DNA of 64,000 nt. It comes from Pedosphaera parvula Ellin514 (GTDB taxonomy: Bacteria > Verrucomicrobiota > Verrucomicrobiia > Limisphaerales > Pedosphaeraceae). The DNA lies in NCBI RefSeq assembly GCF_000172555.1, contig NZ_ABOX02000002.1, forward strand, positions 186,001 through 250,000. The letters run 5' to 3'. Position 1 is the stretch's first letter; each line of letters opens with the position of its first letter. This document shows positions 6,834-16,729 of the stretch, in pieces. Under the pieces are notes generated by a model, which was not told where the DNA came from, did no database searches, and saw nothing but the letters and a program-made list of their open reading frames with translations. The translations under genes were made by a program, and so were the position numbers.

Positions 6834-9205
6834 GCTGTGAGCGTGCAAAAATCATGGTGCGCGGCGCGGTGCAGGGGGTTGGCTTTCGGCCTTTTGTATA
6901 TAAGCTGGCTACGGAGCTTCGTCTCAATGGCTGGGTTCTCAATTCATCGCAAGGCGTGCAAATAGAAGTCGAAGGTGGGTGGCCAACTCTCCAGCAGTTT
7001 CTGCTCCGGCTTGAAAAGGAAAAGCCACCGCACGCTACAATCCATAGTCTGGAGTACTCACTGCTGGATGCCGTCGGCCATGACGGTTTTGAAATCCGTC
7101 ACAGCACTGAGGGAGGTGCCAAAGTCGCAGTGATTTTGCCGGATCTTGCCACTTGCCCTGATTGTCTGCGCGAGGTTTTTGATCCCCATAATCGCCGCCA
7201 TTTATATCCGTTTACCAATTGTACCAATTGCGGTCCTCGTTTTAGCATCATCGAAGGGCTCCCTTACGATCGGTCGAATACATCGATGAAAGAATTCACG
7301 ATGTGCGCCGAGTGCAAAGCCGAATATGATAACCCCGGCGACCGCCGCTTTCATGCGCAACCCAATGCCTGCCCGAAGTGCGGCCCACATTTGGAGTTGT
7401 GGGATGTAGCTGGCCGTGTGCTTGCCAGGAATCACGACGCCTTGTTGCAGGCGGCTTCAGCGGTACGACATGGTGAAATTCTCGCGCTCAAAGGACTTGG
7501 AGGTTTTCATTTGATTGTGGATGCTCGCGCCGAGGATGCAGTTCTGCTCTTGCGGAAGCGAAAACGGCGCGAAGACAAGCCGTTTGCGTTGATGTATCCA
7601 TCTCTGGAAGCAATCAGGCTGGGTTGTGAAGTCTCCGAACTTGAAGAGCGTTTGCTGAGGTCCTCCGAATCACCCATTGTTCTTTTGGAACGCCATTCTG
7701 GAGTGGCTGAAGCACAAGCCGCGACGAATAAGGAATCCATTGCTTCGTCGATCGCCCCGCACAATCCCACCTTGGGGGTGATGTTGCCCTATACCCCATT
7801 GCATCATCTGCTCCTGCGGGAACTCGGTTTCCCCGTTGTGGCCACCAGCGGTAATTTAACCAATGAACCGATTTGCATTGATGAACGGGAAGCATTGGAG
7901 CGATTGCACGGCGTGGCCGATTTGTTTTTGGTCCACAACCGCCCGATTGCACGGCATATGGATGATTCCGTGGTGCGGATCATGCTTGGACGCGAGTTGG
8001 TATTGCGACGGTCCCGCGGTTACGCCCCGTTGCCTGTGCATCTCAAGGAGCAACTACCCAACATTCTTGCAGTCGGGGCTCATTTGAAAAATACCGTGGC
8101 TCTGAGTGTCGGCAGCGACATTTTTATCAGCCAGCATATCGGCGACCTGGAGACCAAGGAGGCATATTCGGCTTTCAGCAAGGTCACTGCGGATTTGCAA
8201 CGCTTGTATGAGATCACGCCAGAGTTCACCGCGTGCGACCTGCATCCGGACTTTCTCTCATCCAAATTTGCACAACGAACCAATGCTGTCATCGTGCGGG
8301 TGCAGCATCATTATGCACATGTGCTGGCTTGCATGGCGGAGAATGAACTGGAAGCGCCCGTGCTCGGTCTGGCTTGGGACGGCACTGGATACGGCGCGGA
8401 CGGTACGATCTGGGGTGGTGAATTTCTGCTGGTGGGGGAGGACTCGTTCGAACGTGCGGGCCACTTTCGTCCATTTAGATTGCCTGGTGGCGAAGTGGCG
8501 ATCAAACAGCCGAGACGCAGTGCGGTGGGCGTGCTTTACGAAATCTTTGGTGACAAATTATTCGAACGTGCCGATCCTGTGCTGCTCGCAAACTTTTCAA
8601 ATAGCGAACTCTCCGTTTTGCGACAGGCGCTGAAAAAGCAAATCAACACACCGCGGACCTCCAGTGTTGGCCGGTTATTTGATGCCGTAGCCTCGCTGGT
8701 TGGCTTACGACAACGGGCGGGCTTTGAAGGACAGGCGGCCATGGATTTGGAATTTGCCATCCGCAAGGGAATTGAGGATGCGTATTCCTTCGAGGTTAAG
8801 ACCAATGGGACATTGGTTGTTGATTGGCAACCGATGATCCTTGAGATCATAAAAGAGGTGCGGCGTGAAGAAGCAGTGGGAGTGATCGCCGCCAAATTCC
8901 ATAACACGCTCGCCGAAGTAGCTGCAGAAATGAGTCATCGAGTTGACAACCTGCACGTGGTTTTAACCGGAGGCTGTTTTCAGAACAAATATCTCCTCGA
9001 GCGAACGGTGCAACGATTACGGGAGGAAGGCTTTCGGCCTTATTGGCACCAACGCGTGCCGCCCAATGATGGCGGAATTGCGCTTGGTCAGGTAATGGCG
9101 GCAGTGCGTGCTTCTGTCGCTGCCAAAGTCGTCGCGGAGCCATGCGTGCAGCCTGAGTTAATTCATTGGAACAGTGGAGCCTTGCCTGACAGCTCCAGTA
9201 GTTAA
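6830..9205 (+). CDS. hypF: Carbamoyltransferase HypF
   Basis: This 791-residue protein makes the thiocarbamate on HypE that becomes the cyanide ligands of the active-site iron. Domains in order: acylphosphatase (VRGAVQGVGFRPFVYKL), two zinc-finger motifs (CPDC...CTNC and CAEC...CPKC), a YrdC-like domain, and a Kae1-like domain with HHYAHVLACMAEN and GGCFQNKYL. ATG 6830 overlaps the permease stop codon and puts the acylphosphatase at the N-terminus, as expected. A longer in-frame start at 6476 lies inside the permease gene and is not credible. Length matches the family (about 750-800). Confidence 0.96.
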   Translation: MSCERAKIMVRGAVQGVGFRPFVYKLATELRLNGWVLNSSQGVQIEVEGGWPTLQQFLLRLEKEKPPHATIHSLEYSLLDAVGHDGFEIRHSTEGGAKVAVILPDLATCPDCLREVFDPHNRRHLYPFTNCTNCGPRFSIIEGLPYDRSNTSMKEFTMCAECKAEYDNPGDRRFHAQPNACPKCGPHLELWDVAGRVLARNHDALLQAASAVRHGEILALKGLGGFHLIVDARAEDAVLLLRKRKRREDKPFALMYPSLEAIRLGCEVSELEERLLRSSESPIVLLERHSGVAEAQAATNKESIASSIAPHNPTLGVMLPYTPLHHLLLRELGFPVVATSGNLTNEPICIDEREALERLHGVADLFLVHNRPIARHMDDSVVRIMLGRELVLRRSRGYAPLPVHLKEQLPNILAVGAHLKNTVALSVGSDIFISQHIGDLETKEAYSAFSKVTADLQRLYEITPEFTACDLHPDFLSSKFAQRTNAVIVRVQHHYAHVLACMAENELEAPVLGLAWDGTGYGADGTIWGGEFLLVGEDSFERAGHFRPFRLPGGEVAIKQPRRSAVGVLYEIFGDKLFERADPVLLANFSNSELSVLRQALKKQINTPRTSSVGRLFDAVASLVGLRQRAGFEGQAAMDLEFAIRKGIEDAYSFEVKTNGTLVVDWQPMILEIIKEVRREEAVGVIAAKFHNTLAEVAAEMSHRVDNLHVVLTGGCFQNKYLLERTVQRLREEGFRPYWHQRVPPNDGGIALGQVMAAVRASVAAKVVAEPCVQPELIHWNSGALPDSSSS

Positions 9206-9226
9206 AGAGATTGGAACTAAAACAAT

Positions 9227-9493
9227 ATGTGTCTCGCAATTCCTGGAAAAGTAATAGAGATCGAGGAAGACCCGCACGGCGTGAAGATGGCCAAGGCGAA
9301 CTTTGGCGGCATCGTCAAACAAGTTTGCCTGGAATATACCCCTGAGGTTCAACCCGGGGATTATGTTTTGGTACATGTCGGATTTGCGCTGGGCATAATA
9401 AACGAAGCCGAAGCCACCCGTACGTATAAGGCGCTCGAAGCGATACAGCAACTGGGGGAACTGGAAGTTCCAGAAGTCAGCCTGCCAACGTAA
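9227..9493 (+). CDS. hypC: Hydrogenase assembly chaperone HypC
   Basis: This 88-residue protein begins [12 protein letters not shown]. Cys2 is the conserved residue that holds the iron-cyanide intermediate in complex with HypD and then passes it to the large subunit. Size and motif are typical. It lies 21 nt after hypF and 32 nt before hypD. Confidence 0.95.
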   Translation: MCLAIPGKVIEIEEDPHGVKMAKANFGGIVKQVCLEYTPEVQPGDYVLVHVGFALGIINEAEATRTYKALEAIQQLGELEVPEVSLPT

Positions 9494-9525
9494 CTCAAGA
9501 TTCATACGATAATAGGAATGTTCCC

Positions 9526-10665
9526 ATGAAATACCTCGACGAATACCGAAACGAAGCGATGGCGCAAAAGCTGTTGAATGAAATCCGGCGCATTCTCACC
9601 AAACCATGGGTCTTGATGGAGGTGTGCGGCGGCCAGACTCACACCATCGTAAAGTATGGACTGGATAATTTACTGCCGCCCGAGGTCGAGTTGGTGCACG
9701 GTCCGGGCTGTCCAGTTTGTGTCACCTCGCTGGAGATGATCGACAAGGCACACGCGATTGCCAGCCGACCTGATGTCATCTTTTGTTCTTTCGGCGACAT
9801 GTTGCGCGTGCCCGGTTCTGAAGCCGACCTGCTTATTCTCAAATCCCGGGGAGCTGATATTCGGGTTGTCTATTCGCCCATCGACTGCTTGAAAATCGCG
9901 CGTGCAAATCCAGACAAGAAGGTGGTTTTCTTCGCCATTGGTTTTGAGACCACCGCTCCTGCGAACGCCATGTCCGTCTGGCAGGCCCGGCGTCAAGGGA
10001 TAGACAACTTTTCCATACTGGTTTCGCATGTTCTTGTGCCACCCGCCATGGCCTCCATTTTGCAGTCGCCGTTGAATCGGGTGCAGGGATTCCTGGGCCC
10101 CGGTCATGTTTGCACAGTCGTGGGTTGTCATGAATATGAACCCATTGCAGCGCGCTATCATGTCCCAATTGTGATCACCGGCTTTGAGCCGATCGACCTG
10201 CTTGAAGGTGTGCTGATGACCGTTCGCCAACTCGAAGCGGGGGAGGCACGGGTTGAGAACCAATATGGCCGCGTAGTCAATCACCAGGGGAACCGGGTGG
10301 CGCAAGACATCATTAATCAGGTCTTTGAAGTGTGCGATCGAAAATGGCGCGGCGTCGGTTCAATCCCTAAAAGCGGTTATAAACTGCGTTACGAATTTCG
10401 CGCTCACGATGCGGAGCGATTATTCGAAACCCGGGAGATCGATACCCAGGAGTCGGCCCTGTGCATCAGTGGGTTGGTGCTTAAAGGGGTGAAGAAACCG
10501 CATGATTGTCCGGCTTTTGGCAAGGAATGCACTCCGCTTCATCCTTTGGGCGCGACGATGGTTTCCGCCGAGGGCGCGTGCGCTGCCTATCATGCTTATG
10601 GCCGTCATTTGCAGTTTCAGAAGGAGTCCAAACAAGCAAAAGCCATGGAGACGGTTTCGCCATGA
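9526..10665 (+). CDS. hypD: Hydrogenase formation protein HypD
   Basis: This 379-residue scaffold protein is where the Fe(CN)2CO group is assembled with HypC and HypE. It shows the family motifs [20 protein letters not shown] and GFETTAP, and the C-terminal cysteine region [17 protein letters not shown] followed by [14 protein letters not shown], which binds a [4Fe-4S] cluster. Length is normal. Its stop overlaps the start of the next gene (ATGA). Confidence 0.96.
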   Translation: MKYLDEYRNEAMAQKLLNEIRRILTKPWVLMEVCGGQTHTIVKYGLDNLLPPEVELVHGPGCPVCVTSLEMIDKAHAIASRPDVIFCSFGDMLRVPGSEADLLILKSRGADIRVVYSPIDCLKIARANPDKKVVFFAIGFETTAPANAMSVWQARRQGIDNFSILVSHVLVPPAMASILQSPLNRVQGFLGPGHVCTVVGCHEYEPIAARYHVPIVITGFEPIDLLEGVLMTVRQLEAGEARVENQYGRVVNHQGNRVAQDIINQVFEVCDRKWRGVGSIPKSGYKLRYEFRAHDAERLFETREIDTQESALCISGLVLKGVKKPHDCPAFGKECTPLHPLGATMVSAEGACAAYHAYGRHLQFQKESKQAKAMETVSP

Positions 10666-11279
10666 ATGCGATCACCACGACCAGGTCCGAAGAAACGTAT
10701 CGTGATAAGATTCTCCGCAAGTGCGCCGAGAGCGTGGAGATGAAGCAGAAATTTTTTAATGAGTATGCCAACCAGATTGAAGCCATGGCTAAAGATATGG
10801 CTGGGCGATTTCAGCAGGGCAACAAACTGCTGGTCATGGGCAATGGCGGCAGCCTGTGCGATGCCCTGCATTTCAGCGTGGAGTTCACCCATCCAATCAT
10901 CGAGAAACGACTTGCGTTTCCAGTGATTCCGCTGATGACCGATATTGCCACGATGACCGCCATCAGCAACGATGTTGATTCCAGTCGAGTTTTTGTCAAT
11001 CAGCTTCGACTGCACGGCAAACCGGGCGACATGGCATTGGTCGTGAGCACCAGCGGTAAATCACCCAATCTGATTTATGCACTCGAAGAGGCGCGTAAGA
11101 AGGAGATGCTGACCATTGCCTGGGCAGGCAAGGACGGCGGGCGTTTCCCGCAGCTGGCAGACTATTGTTTTATCGTCCCTTCTTACAGCATTCACCGAAT
11201 CCAGGAGGTCCACGCGACGCTGGTTCATGTGGCCTGGGATTTGATTCACATCGCGTTGGGAGCCGAAGATGTCATCTAA
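10662..11279 (+). CDS. SIS-domain phosphoheptose isomerase-like protein (GmhA-like) inside the hyp cluster
   Basis: This 205-residue protein has a SIS (sugar isomerase) fold with the phosphosugar-binding motifs [16 protein letters not shown] and STSGKSPN, close to sedoheptulose-7-phosphate isomerase GmhA. ATG 10662 overlaps the hypD stop. The open frame extends further upstream, but only inside hypD. It is flanked by hypD and hypE with 3 nt to hypE, so it is clearly part of the operon. GmhA normally serves LPS heptose synthesis, and no other heptose gene is next to it. A role in hydrogenase assembly is possible but unproven. Confidence 0.88.
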   Translation: MNAITTTRSEETYRDKILRKCAESVEMKQKFFNEYANQIEAMAKDMAGRFQQGNKLLVMGNGGSLCDALHFSVEFTHPIIEKRLAFPVIPLMTDIATMTAISNDVDSSRVFVNQLRLHGKPGDMALVVSTSGKSPNLIYALEEARKKEMLTIAWAGKDGGRFPQLADYCFIVPSYSIHRIQEVHATLVHVAWDLIHIALGAEDVI

Positions 11280-11282
11280 TTT

Positions 11283-12383
11283 ATGATAACCGTGGCAAAG
11301 GAAAGAAACGGCGTTGGCCTGGCGAATGACGTTGAACCCGGCATAGCCTTTGGCTCCTGTCCATTGCCCATAATGAATCACAAGGAGATTGTAATGGCAC
11401 ATGGCAGTGGTGGAAAGCTCACCCAGCAGCTGATTCAAAAAATGGTGCTGCCGCAGTTCAAGAATGAATTGCTCAATCCTCTGCACGACGGGGCGATGTT
11501 TTCGATTAATGGCGCGAAGCTTGCCTTCAGCACCGATTCCTTCGTGGTGAACCCGATTTTCTTCCCTGGAGGGGATATCGGCGATCTCGCGATTAACGGC
11601 ACTGTCAATGATCTCGCGATGTGCGGCGCCCGACCTCTTTATCTTTCGGCAGCATTTATTCTCGAAGAAGGTTTTCCGATGCCCGAATTCTGGCGTGTCA
11701 TCCAATCGATGCAGCGCGCGGCACACACTGCGGGCATCAGCCTGGTGACCGGAGATACCAAGGTCGTTGATCGCGGCAAAGGGGATAAGATATTTATCAA
11801 TACTTCCGGAATTGGGATTATTGAGCCTGGAGTGAATATTCATCCCAGGCGTGCGGAGGTGGGTGATAAAATTATCATCAACGGCCCGATGGCTGTCCAT
11901 GGCATTGCCATCATGTCAGTGCGCGAGGGCCTTGAGTTCGAAACGGAAATAGCGAGTGATACCGCGCCGCTTAATGGACTCGTGCAAGCCATGCTTGCTG
12001 CCGCCAGGGATATCCATGTCCTTCGTGACCCGACTCGCGGAGGCATCACCAGCACTCTCAGCGAAATCGCTGAGCAGGCGAAGGTGGGTATCCGGCTTGA
12101 GGAATCTTGTATTCCCATCAGTGAGGAAGTCAAAGGGGCTTGTGAAATTCTTGGTTTGGACCCGCTTTATGTCGCCAACGAAGGCAAGCTTCTCGCCTTT
12201 GTTAAGCCCAGGGAAGCTGACCTTTTATTATCAGCTATGCGCGCTTATCCCTTGGGCAGGGAGGCCGCCATCATCGGTGAGGTTGTCAACGAACATCCCG
12301 GCTACGTCACGATGAAAACCCGCGTCGGCGGCACCCGGGTGGTTGACATGCTTTCCGGAGAACAATTGCCTCGCATCTGCTGA
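11283..12383 (+). CDS. hypE: Hydrogenase maturation protein HypE
   Basis: This 366-residue protein dehydrates the thiocarbamate carried on its C-terminal cysteine to a cyanide group for the active-site iron. The C-terminus ends LPRIC, the invariant cysteine-terminated tail. The N-terminal half has MAHGSGGK and the PurM-like ATP-binding motif AFSTDSFVV followed by GDIGDLAINGTVNDL. The start may be ATG 11283 or a later Met such as MNHKEI near residue 31; most family members begin close to the latter. It is the last gene of the operon: 234 bp without a gene follow. Confidence 0.96.
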   Translation: MITVAKERNGVGLANDVEPGIAFGSCPLPIMNHKEIVMAHGSGGKLTQQLIQKMVLPQFKNELLNPLHDGAMFSINGAKLAFSTDSFVVNPIFFPGGDIGDLAINGTVNDLAMCGARPLYLSAAFILEEGFPMPEFWRVIQSMQRAAHTAGISLVTGDTKVVDRGKGDKIFINTSGIGIIEPGVNIHPRRAEVGDKIIINGPMAVHGIAIMSVREGLEFETEIASDTAPLNGLVQAMLAAARDIHVLRDPTRGGITSTLSEIAEQAKVGIRLEESCIPISEEVKGACEILGLDPLYVANEGKLLAFVKPREADLLLSAMRAYPLGREAAIIGEVVNEHPGYVTMKTRVGGTRVVDMLSGEQLPRIC

Positions 12384-12617
12384 TATTACCGACCGATTTC
12401 TCATGTTGATTGACACCGGTTGCGTTTGCTGGCAGCTGATCCTCGACCATGGTAGCTCCATAACCTCCTCACACTCATTTCTTTCGGGAGCAGGCCAATG
12501 ACCTCGTATTCTCAAGCCATGTGAGGTGTTGAGGCGCACAACAATTGTTCACTTATATCATTACTGGCTGGCATGGAACCGCCGTTTATATATGCTGAGA
12601 CTGCAAAGTTAAAACAT

Positions 12618-15600
12618 ATGAAATCCAGACTTTTGTTCGGCATTTGCATTTTTGTCGCGATGGGTCTGTTCGCAGGACCGACTTACGGCGACACAAACCG
12701 GTTCGCGGGCGAGATGTGGGCATTCGTGAACCCGAATAAGGTCCTGACTGCCGCAGCTGAAATCACCCTTGCGAAATATCCGGATTGTGACGAGGCAACG
12801 GTGGAACAGAAAATGGTGCGGGTTTACCGTCCCGACGGCACTGGCGAGGGGCAGGACGAAACCTTTGTCAAAGTGCTCACGGAAAAAGGCAAACGTAATA
12901 ACCGGACGCTTTCCCTGTACTTCACGCTACCATATTCGACGGAAGAGGTTGTAAAAATTGAGGTGATGAAACCTGACGGCGAAACCTTCCTGGTGGACGT
13001 GGCTGCAAATTCGAAGGAGATGATTAATGACAGCCAGATGCAGATGAACATTTACGATCCCAACAGCCGTGTTTTGAGGGTGAACATTCCCAAGGTTGAA
13101 ATTGGTGACGTGATTCATTCCATCACGCGGCAGAGGATACAGCGTCCTTACATTCCGGGTGAATTTGCAGAGGAGAACATTTTTGAAGGTGACGGTTACA
13201 TTCGCCATCTCTCGTATGAGGTTCATTCGCCGGTCGATCGCCCCTTGAAACGTATCGCATTGAGGAACGAGGTCCCCGGCACGGTTCGTTACACGAAACA
13301 AGAGGGAGAAGACCATTCGCTGGTCCATCGCTGGGAGGTGGATAATGTGCCGCGCATGTTCACGGAGCCTTCGATGCCATCGTACGGGATGGTTCTACAG
13401 CGGTTGCTGATCAGCACGACGCCCGATTGGTCGGCAGTATCGAAATGGTACTGGGAACTGAGCCGCCCGCATCTCGAGGCAATCACTCCGGAGATGAAGA
13501 AGACGGTGGAAGAACTGATTGCCGGCGCGAAAAGCGACACAGACAAGATCAAGGCGCTGTTCTATCACGTTTCTAAAAATATTCGTTACATGGGGCTGAC
13601 GCCGGAAAAGGATTGCCCCGGTTTTGAACCTCATGACGTAAAGATTACCTTCGATAAAAAGTATGGGGTTTGCCGGGACAAGGCGGCGCTGCTCGTCGCG
13701 CTGTTGAGAAGTGCCGGGCTGAATGCCTATCCCACGCTGATTAGCGTTGGTGCGAAGAAGGACATTGAAGTGGCGGATCCATTTTTTAATCATGCCATAG
13801 TGGGTGTGGAACTGAAGAAGGGAGAATACGTTCTCATGGATCCGACTGACGAACACACCCGCGATTTGTTGCCCTCGGGCGATTGTGATCGCAGTTACCT
13901 GGTGTGTCGTCCCGATGGGGAAGATCTGAAAGTGAGCTCGATTCAGCAGGTGGAGGAGCATTTGATGAGGATTAAAACTGCGGGGATATTAAAAGCTTCC
14001 GGCACGCTCGAAGCGAAATCGGAATTATTGTTTGAAGGGGTCAATGACGATGCGTACCGGAATATGTTTTCCCACATGAAACCTGATGATAAGCGGAGGT
14101 TCTTTGAAGGCACTCTCAAGCATGCAATTCCGGGCGCCCGACTGAAGTCGCTGAAACTCACACCAGAGGACATGCTTGATGTGTCTTCGGGGGTGCGGGC
14201 AGAGTTGGAATTTTCCGTTGAAGGGATGACGGTTACCGGCAGCGGTAAATCCATGGTGAGCGTCCCGTGGATCGGAGAGAAGCTCGGCATGATTAATTTT
14301 ATCCTCGGAGGCACTGGTTTGGAAAAAAGGAAGTATCCGCTGCAGACACGCGTCGTTTGCGGTCTGAAAGAAGAGATATCACTCAAGCTGGATGACGGCT
14401 TCGCGGAAGCAGTATCATTGCCCTCCTGTTCACTTGTGGATGACGAGCGCCTGAGCTACCGGCAAAATTTCGATTTCAAGCACGGAGTCTTGGAATGCTC
14501 TCGCGACTTAAAGCTCAAAGCGGTCGAGTTTACGCCCGAACAGTATTTGAAGCTTAAGAAGACACTGAAATCCCTGGAATGCGACGAGCGGAAAGTACCT
14601 GTGCTGGCCAACTCAGAGAGCACGATGGCCAGTTCGGCTGAGAGTCTTGATACTGATCCAGCGCCGTCCGTCGAATCGAATGCGAGGATTTTGGAAAGCC
14701 GCAAAGAATTGTGCGTAACGGATGCTCACACCGCCTTATATAAAGTGAAATACTCCAAGCAAATTCTCAGTTATGCCGGGAAGATTAGAGAGGCCGAGGT
14801 CAAGATTGCCTACAATCCCGCCTGCCAGGAGGCCAAACTAATCCATGGCATCGTGATCTCCAAAACCGGACAGCGCCAGGAAATCTCCACCAACGAAATC
14901 AATTCAATGGATGCCAGTTGGAATGCCTCCGCCAAACGTTACACAGGAGGAAAGATACTGGTTGCCAACCTGCCTGGAGTGGATATTGGATCTACCATCG
15001 AGGTGGAGCTTGAGATAGCCAGCAAAGGCAAACCATTCCTGTCAGGATTTGAGTCATTCCGGTTGGCTGATGAATTGGAACACAAGTCATTTCAGTTGAG
15101 TGCTCCGAGGGACCTTCAAATACAAAAGCTTGCCTGCTGGAAAACGGGCAATATCAAGGAAGAGGCGGAGACCAACAGCAATAACCAGATGTTCCGCTGG
15201 CAAGCCGATAACATCAAAGCCTTGCCTGCGGAATCGCAGCTTCCTCCGGAATGGCTTTATAACGACGGCGTGGGTTACTTTATCGGCGACCTGAAGTCTT
15301 ATTTGAAGGAACTCAACGACACGATGCTGAACCGGTCCCAACAGCGTGCCAAAACCATTACGCTGGTTCAGCAGTTAACCGGTCAGGGCAAAAGCAGGCT
15401 GGAGGAGGTAAAGGCTATTCGTGATTTTGTCGCCAAGTCCATTCGTCAGGCCGGGCCTGCTTTCACCGAACTTTCATTGACTGAACTCTCACCTGCGGAC
15501 ACGACGCTGGCGGATGGTTACGGGCATGCGGCCGATCGAGCAATTCTTTTACATGCAATGCTGTCCGTCGCCGGATTCCGGCCCGAATTCGTTCTAGCCT

Positions 15601-16454
15601 CGGCCTTGCCGCCAATCGCAAGCATTACAAATGTCGCCATGTCATTTCCGCTGCCTGAATCCTTTCACTGGCCTCTGGTCAGAATCACACTGGACGGAGA
15701 AATATATTATCTCAACGATACTGACCAATATGCCGACTTAGGTTCCACTTCCTCCGACGGCAAGCTGGGCCTTGTACTCTCCAGTCGGACTAGTGAAGTG
15801 ATCAAGGCTGCCAAAGGACACGAGGATAGGACGGAAACAGATTATACGGTATCCATCTCTGAAGATGGCAAGACCCGGCTCGGAATGGCGCTCCACTACT
15901 ACGGCGGAAATTATAGTGCGTGGAATCGGTATTTTTCAGAACTGCCGCCGGAGGAGAGGAAACGTTACTATCAGGAGATGGTTGCGCAGGTGGCCCAGGG
16001 TGCGCGACCGGTAGGCGATTTGAAGACTCAGTTTGATACCTATCCCGGCCTTCAGCAATTCATGGTGGAGATCGATAACTATGGCATCATCGATGGGAAA
16101 TACCTTTATTTCGACCTTCCCTTTACTCCTTCCATATTCTCCGTTGGAGCGGATCGACGCACATTGCCCTTATTCATTTCGCACAAAAGTGATAATACCA
16201 CCCGCACTGAGATCGATCTGCCGGCTGGCTATCGCCATCTTGTTATCACTCCAAAGAGCGAAAGTCTCGACGCACCTGAGGGGGCAGGGATAGTTCGGAT
16301 CACCTCAACGAATCTGGTTGGCAAATATGTAATGACCCATGAATTTGAGACTTCCCCCGCCATCGTAAATCCCAAGGGGTATTCTGAAATGCTCAAGGTG
16401 GAGGCCAGGTTGGGCAGAAAGTCTTCGAGGGTCTTCCTATTGGAGAAGGACTGA
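12618..16454 (+). CDS. Secreted tandem DUF3857/transglutaminase-like protein with a degenerate second copy
   Basis: This protein of about 1278 residues starts with a signal peptide (MKSRLLFGICIFVAMGLFAG), which is why ATG 12618 is preferred over 12573. It has two successive DUF3857 plus transglutaminase-like units. The first has a full catalytic set: Cys352 in KYGVCRDKAALL, His392 in FNHAIVGV and Asp408 in MDPTDE. In the second unit the matching stretch reads YGHAADRAILLH, with Ala971 where Cys should be, so that half should be inactive. The family is common in Bacteroidota and Verrucomicrobiota with uncertain substrates. It is probably periplasmic or exported. A long stem-loop follows its stop. 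Confidence 0.88.
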   Translation: MKSRLLFGICIFVAMGLFAGPTYGDTNRFAGEMWAFVNPNKVLTAAAEITLAKYPDCDEATVEQKMVRVYRPDGTGEGQDETFVKVLTEKGKRNNRTLSLYFTLPYSTEEVVKIEVMKPDGETFLVDVAANSKEMINDSQMQMNIYDPNSRVLRVNIPKVEIGDVIHSITRQRIQRPYIPGEFAEENIFEGDGYIRHLSYEVHSPVDRPLKRIALRNEVPGTVRYTKQEGEDHSLVHRWEVDNVPRMFTEPSMPSYGMVLQRLLISTTPDWSAVSKWYWELSRPHLEAITPEMKKTVEELIAGAKSDTDKIKALFYHVSKNIRYMGLTPEKDCPGFEPHDVKITFDKKYGVCRDKAALLVALLRSAGLNAYPTLISVGAKKDIEVADPFFNHAIVGVELKKGEYVLMDPTDEHTRDLLPSGDCDRSYLVCRPDGEDLKVSSIQQVEEHLMRIKTAGILKASGTLEAKSELLFEGVNDDAYRNMFSHMKPDDKRRFFEGTLKHAIPGARLKSLKLTPEDMLDVSSGVRAELEFSVEGMTVTGSGKSMVSVPWIGEKLGMINFILGGTGLEKRKYPLQTRVVCGLKEEISLKLDDGFAEAVSLPSCSLVDDERLSYRQNFDFKHGVLECSRDLKLKAVEFTPEQYLKLKKTLKSLECDERKVPVLANSESTMASSAESLDTDPAPSVESNARILESRKELCVTDAHTALYKVKYSKQILSYAGKIREAEVKIAYNPACQEAKLIHGIVISKTGQRQEISTNEINSMDASWNASAKRYTGGKILVANLPGVDIGSTIEVELEIASKGKPFLSGFESFRLADELEHKSFQLSAPRDLQIQKLACWKTGNIKEEAETNSNNQMFRWQADNIKALPAESQLPPEWLYNDGVGYFIGDLKSYLKELNDTMLNRSQQRAKTITLVQQLTGQGKSRLEEVKAIRDFVAKSIRQAGPAFTELSLTELSPADTTLADGYGHAADRAILLHAMLSVAGFRPEFVLASALPPIASITNVAMSFPLPESFHWPLVRITLDGEIYYLNDTDQYADLGSTSSDGKLGLVLSSRTSEVIKAAKGHEDRTETDYTVSISEDGKTRLGMALHYYGGNYSAWNRYFSELPPEERKRYYQEMVAQVAQGARPVGDLKTQFDTYPGLQQFMVEIDNYGIIDGKYLYFDLPFTPSIFSVGADRRTLPLFISHKSDNTTRTEIDLPAGYRHLVITPKSESLDAPEGAGIVRITSTNLVGKYVMTHEFETSPAIVNPKGYSEMLKVEARLGRKSSRVFLLEKD

Positions 16455-16512
16455 TCACTCTGGAATCCTCAGGCTACTTCCACTGGCTTGCGAGGAAGTT
16501 AGCCGAGTGTGA
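16455..16512 (+). terminator. Long imperfect stem-loop after the transglutaminase-like gene
   Basis: Right after the stop codon, GGCTACTTCC at 16472-16481 pairs with GGAAGTTAGCC at 16494-16504 (one bulged T). An outer arm TCACTC at 16455-16460 pairs with GAGTG at 16505-16509. There is no T-run, so it is not a textbook intrinsic terminator. Its position suggests transcript-end formation or 3' protection. Confidence 0.5.
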
Positions 16513-16591
16513 TTGATCCCGAGCCAAGGTGAAGCACGGTCGCCTGAATAGCTTCCAAATGCAGTGGTTTGACTCAACATGTTTTCAATCC

Positions 16592-16607
16592 TCCCCGCTT
16601 TAGGGGA
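16592..16607 (+). promoter_or_regulatory. Inverted repeat TCCCC-N6-GGGGA upstream of the GH87 gene (site 1)
   Basis: The sequence reads TCCCC GCTTTA GGGGA, followed by TGT. It lies 122 nt before the GH87 start. Near-identical elements occur before the GH71/99-like gene (22489-22504) and the carbohydrate-binding gene (25242-25257), in the same orientation relative to each gene. Binding by the response regulator encoded at 24445 is an inference from proximity. Confidence 0.65.
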
Positions 16608-16729
16608 TGTCCTCCAATTTTCTGTTGTGCAATGCTGCTCAACATTTGACCCATAAAATAAATTCTTTTGTGATTTACGTTTTTCATCCCATGCAATCCC
16701 TCCGGGCTTGGAGGGAGGCGGTTCGAGAG

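Noticed and set aside
10506-10661. In-frame N-terminal extension of the SIS-domain gene
   Set aside because: It overlaps the conserved C-terminal cysteine region of hypD. ATG 10662 gives the ATGA overlap and a normal isomerase length.
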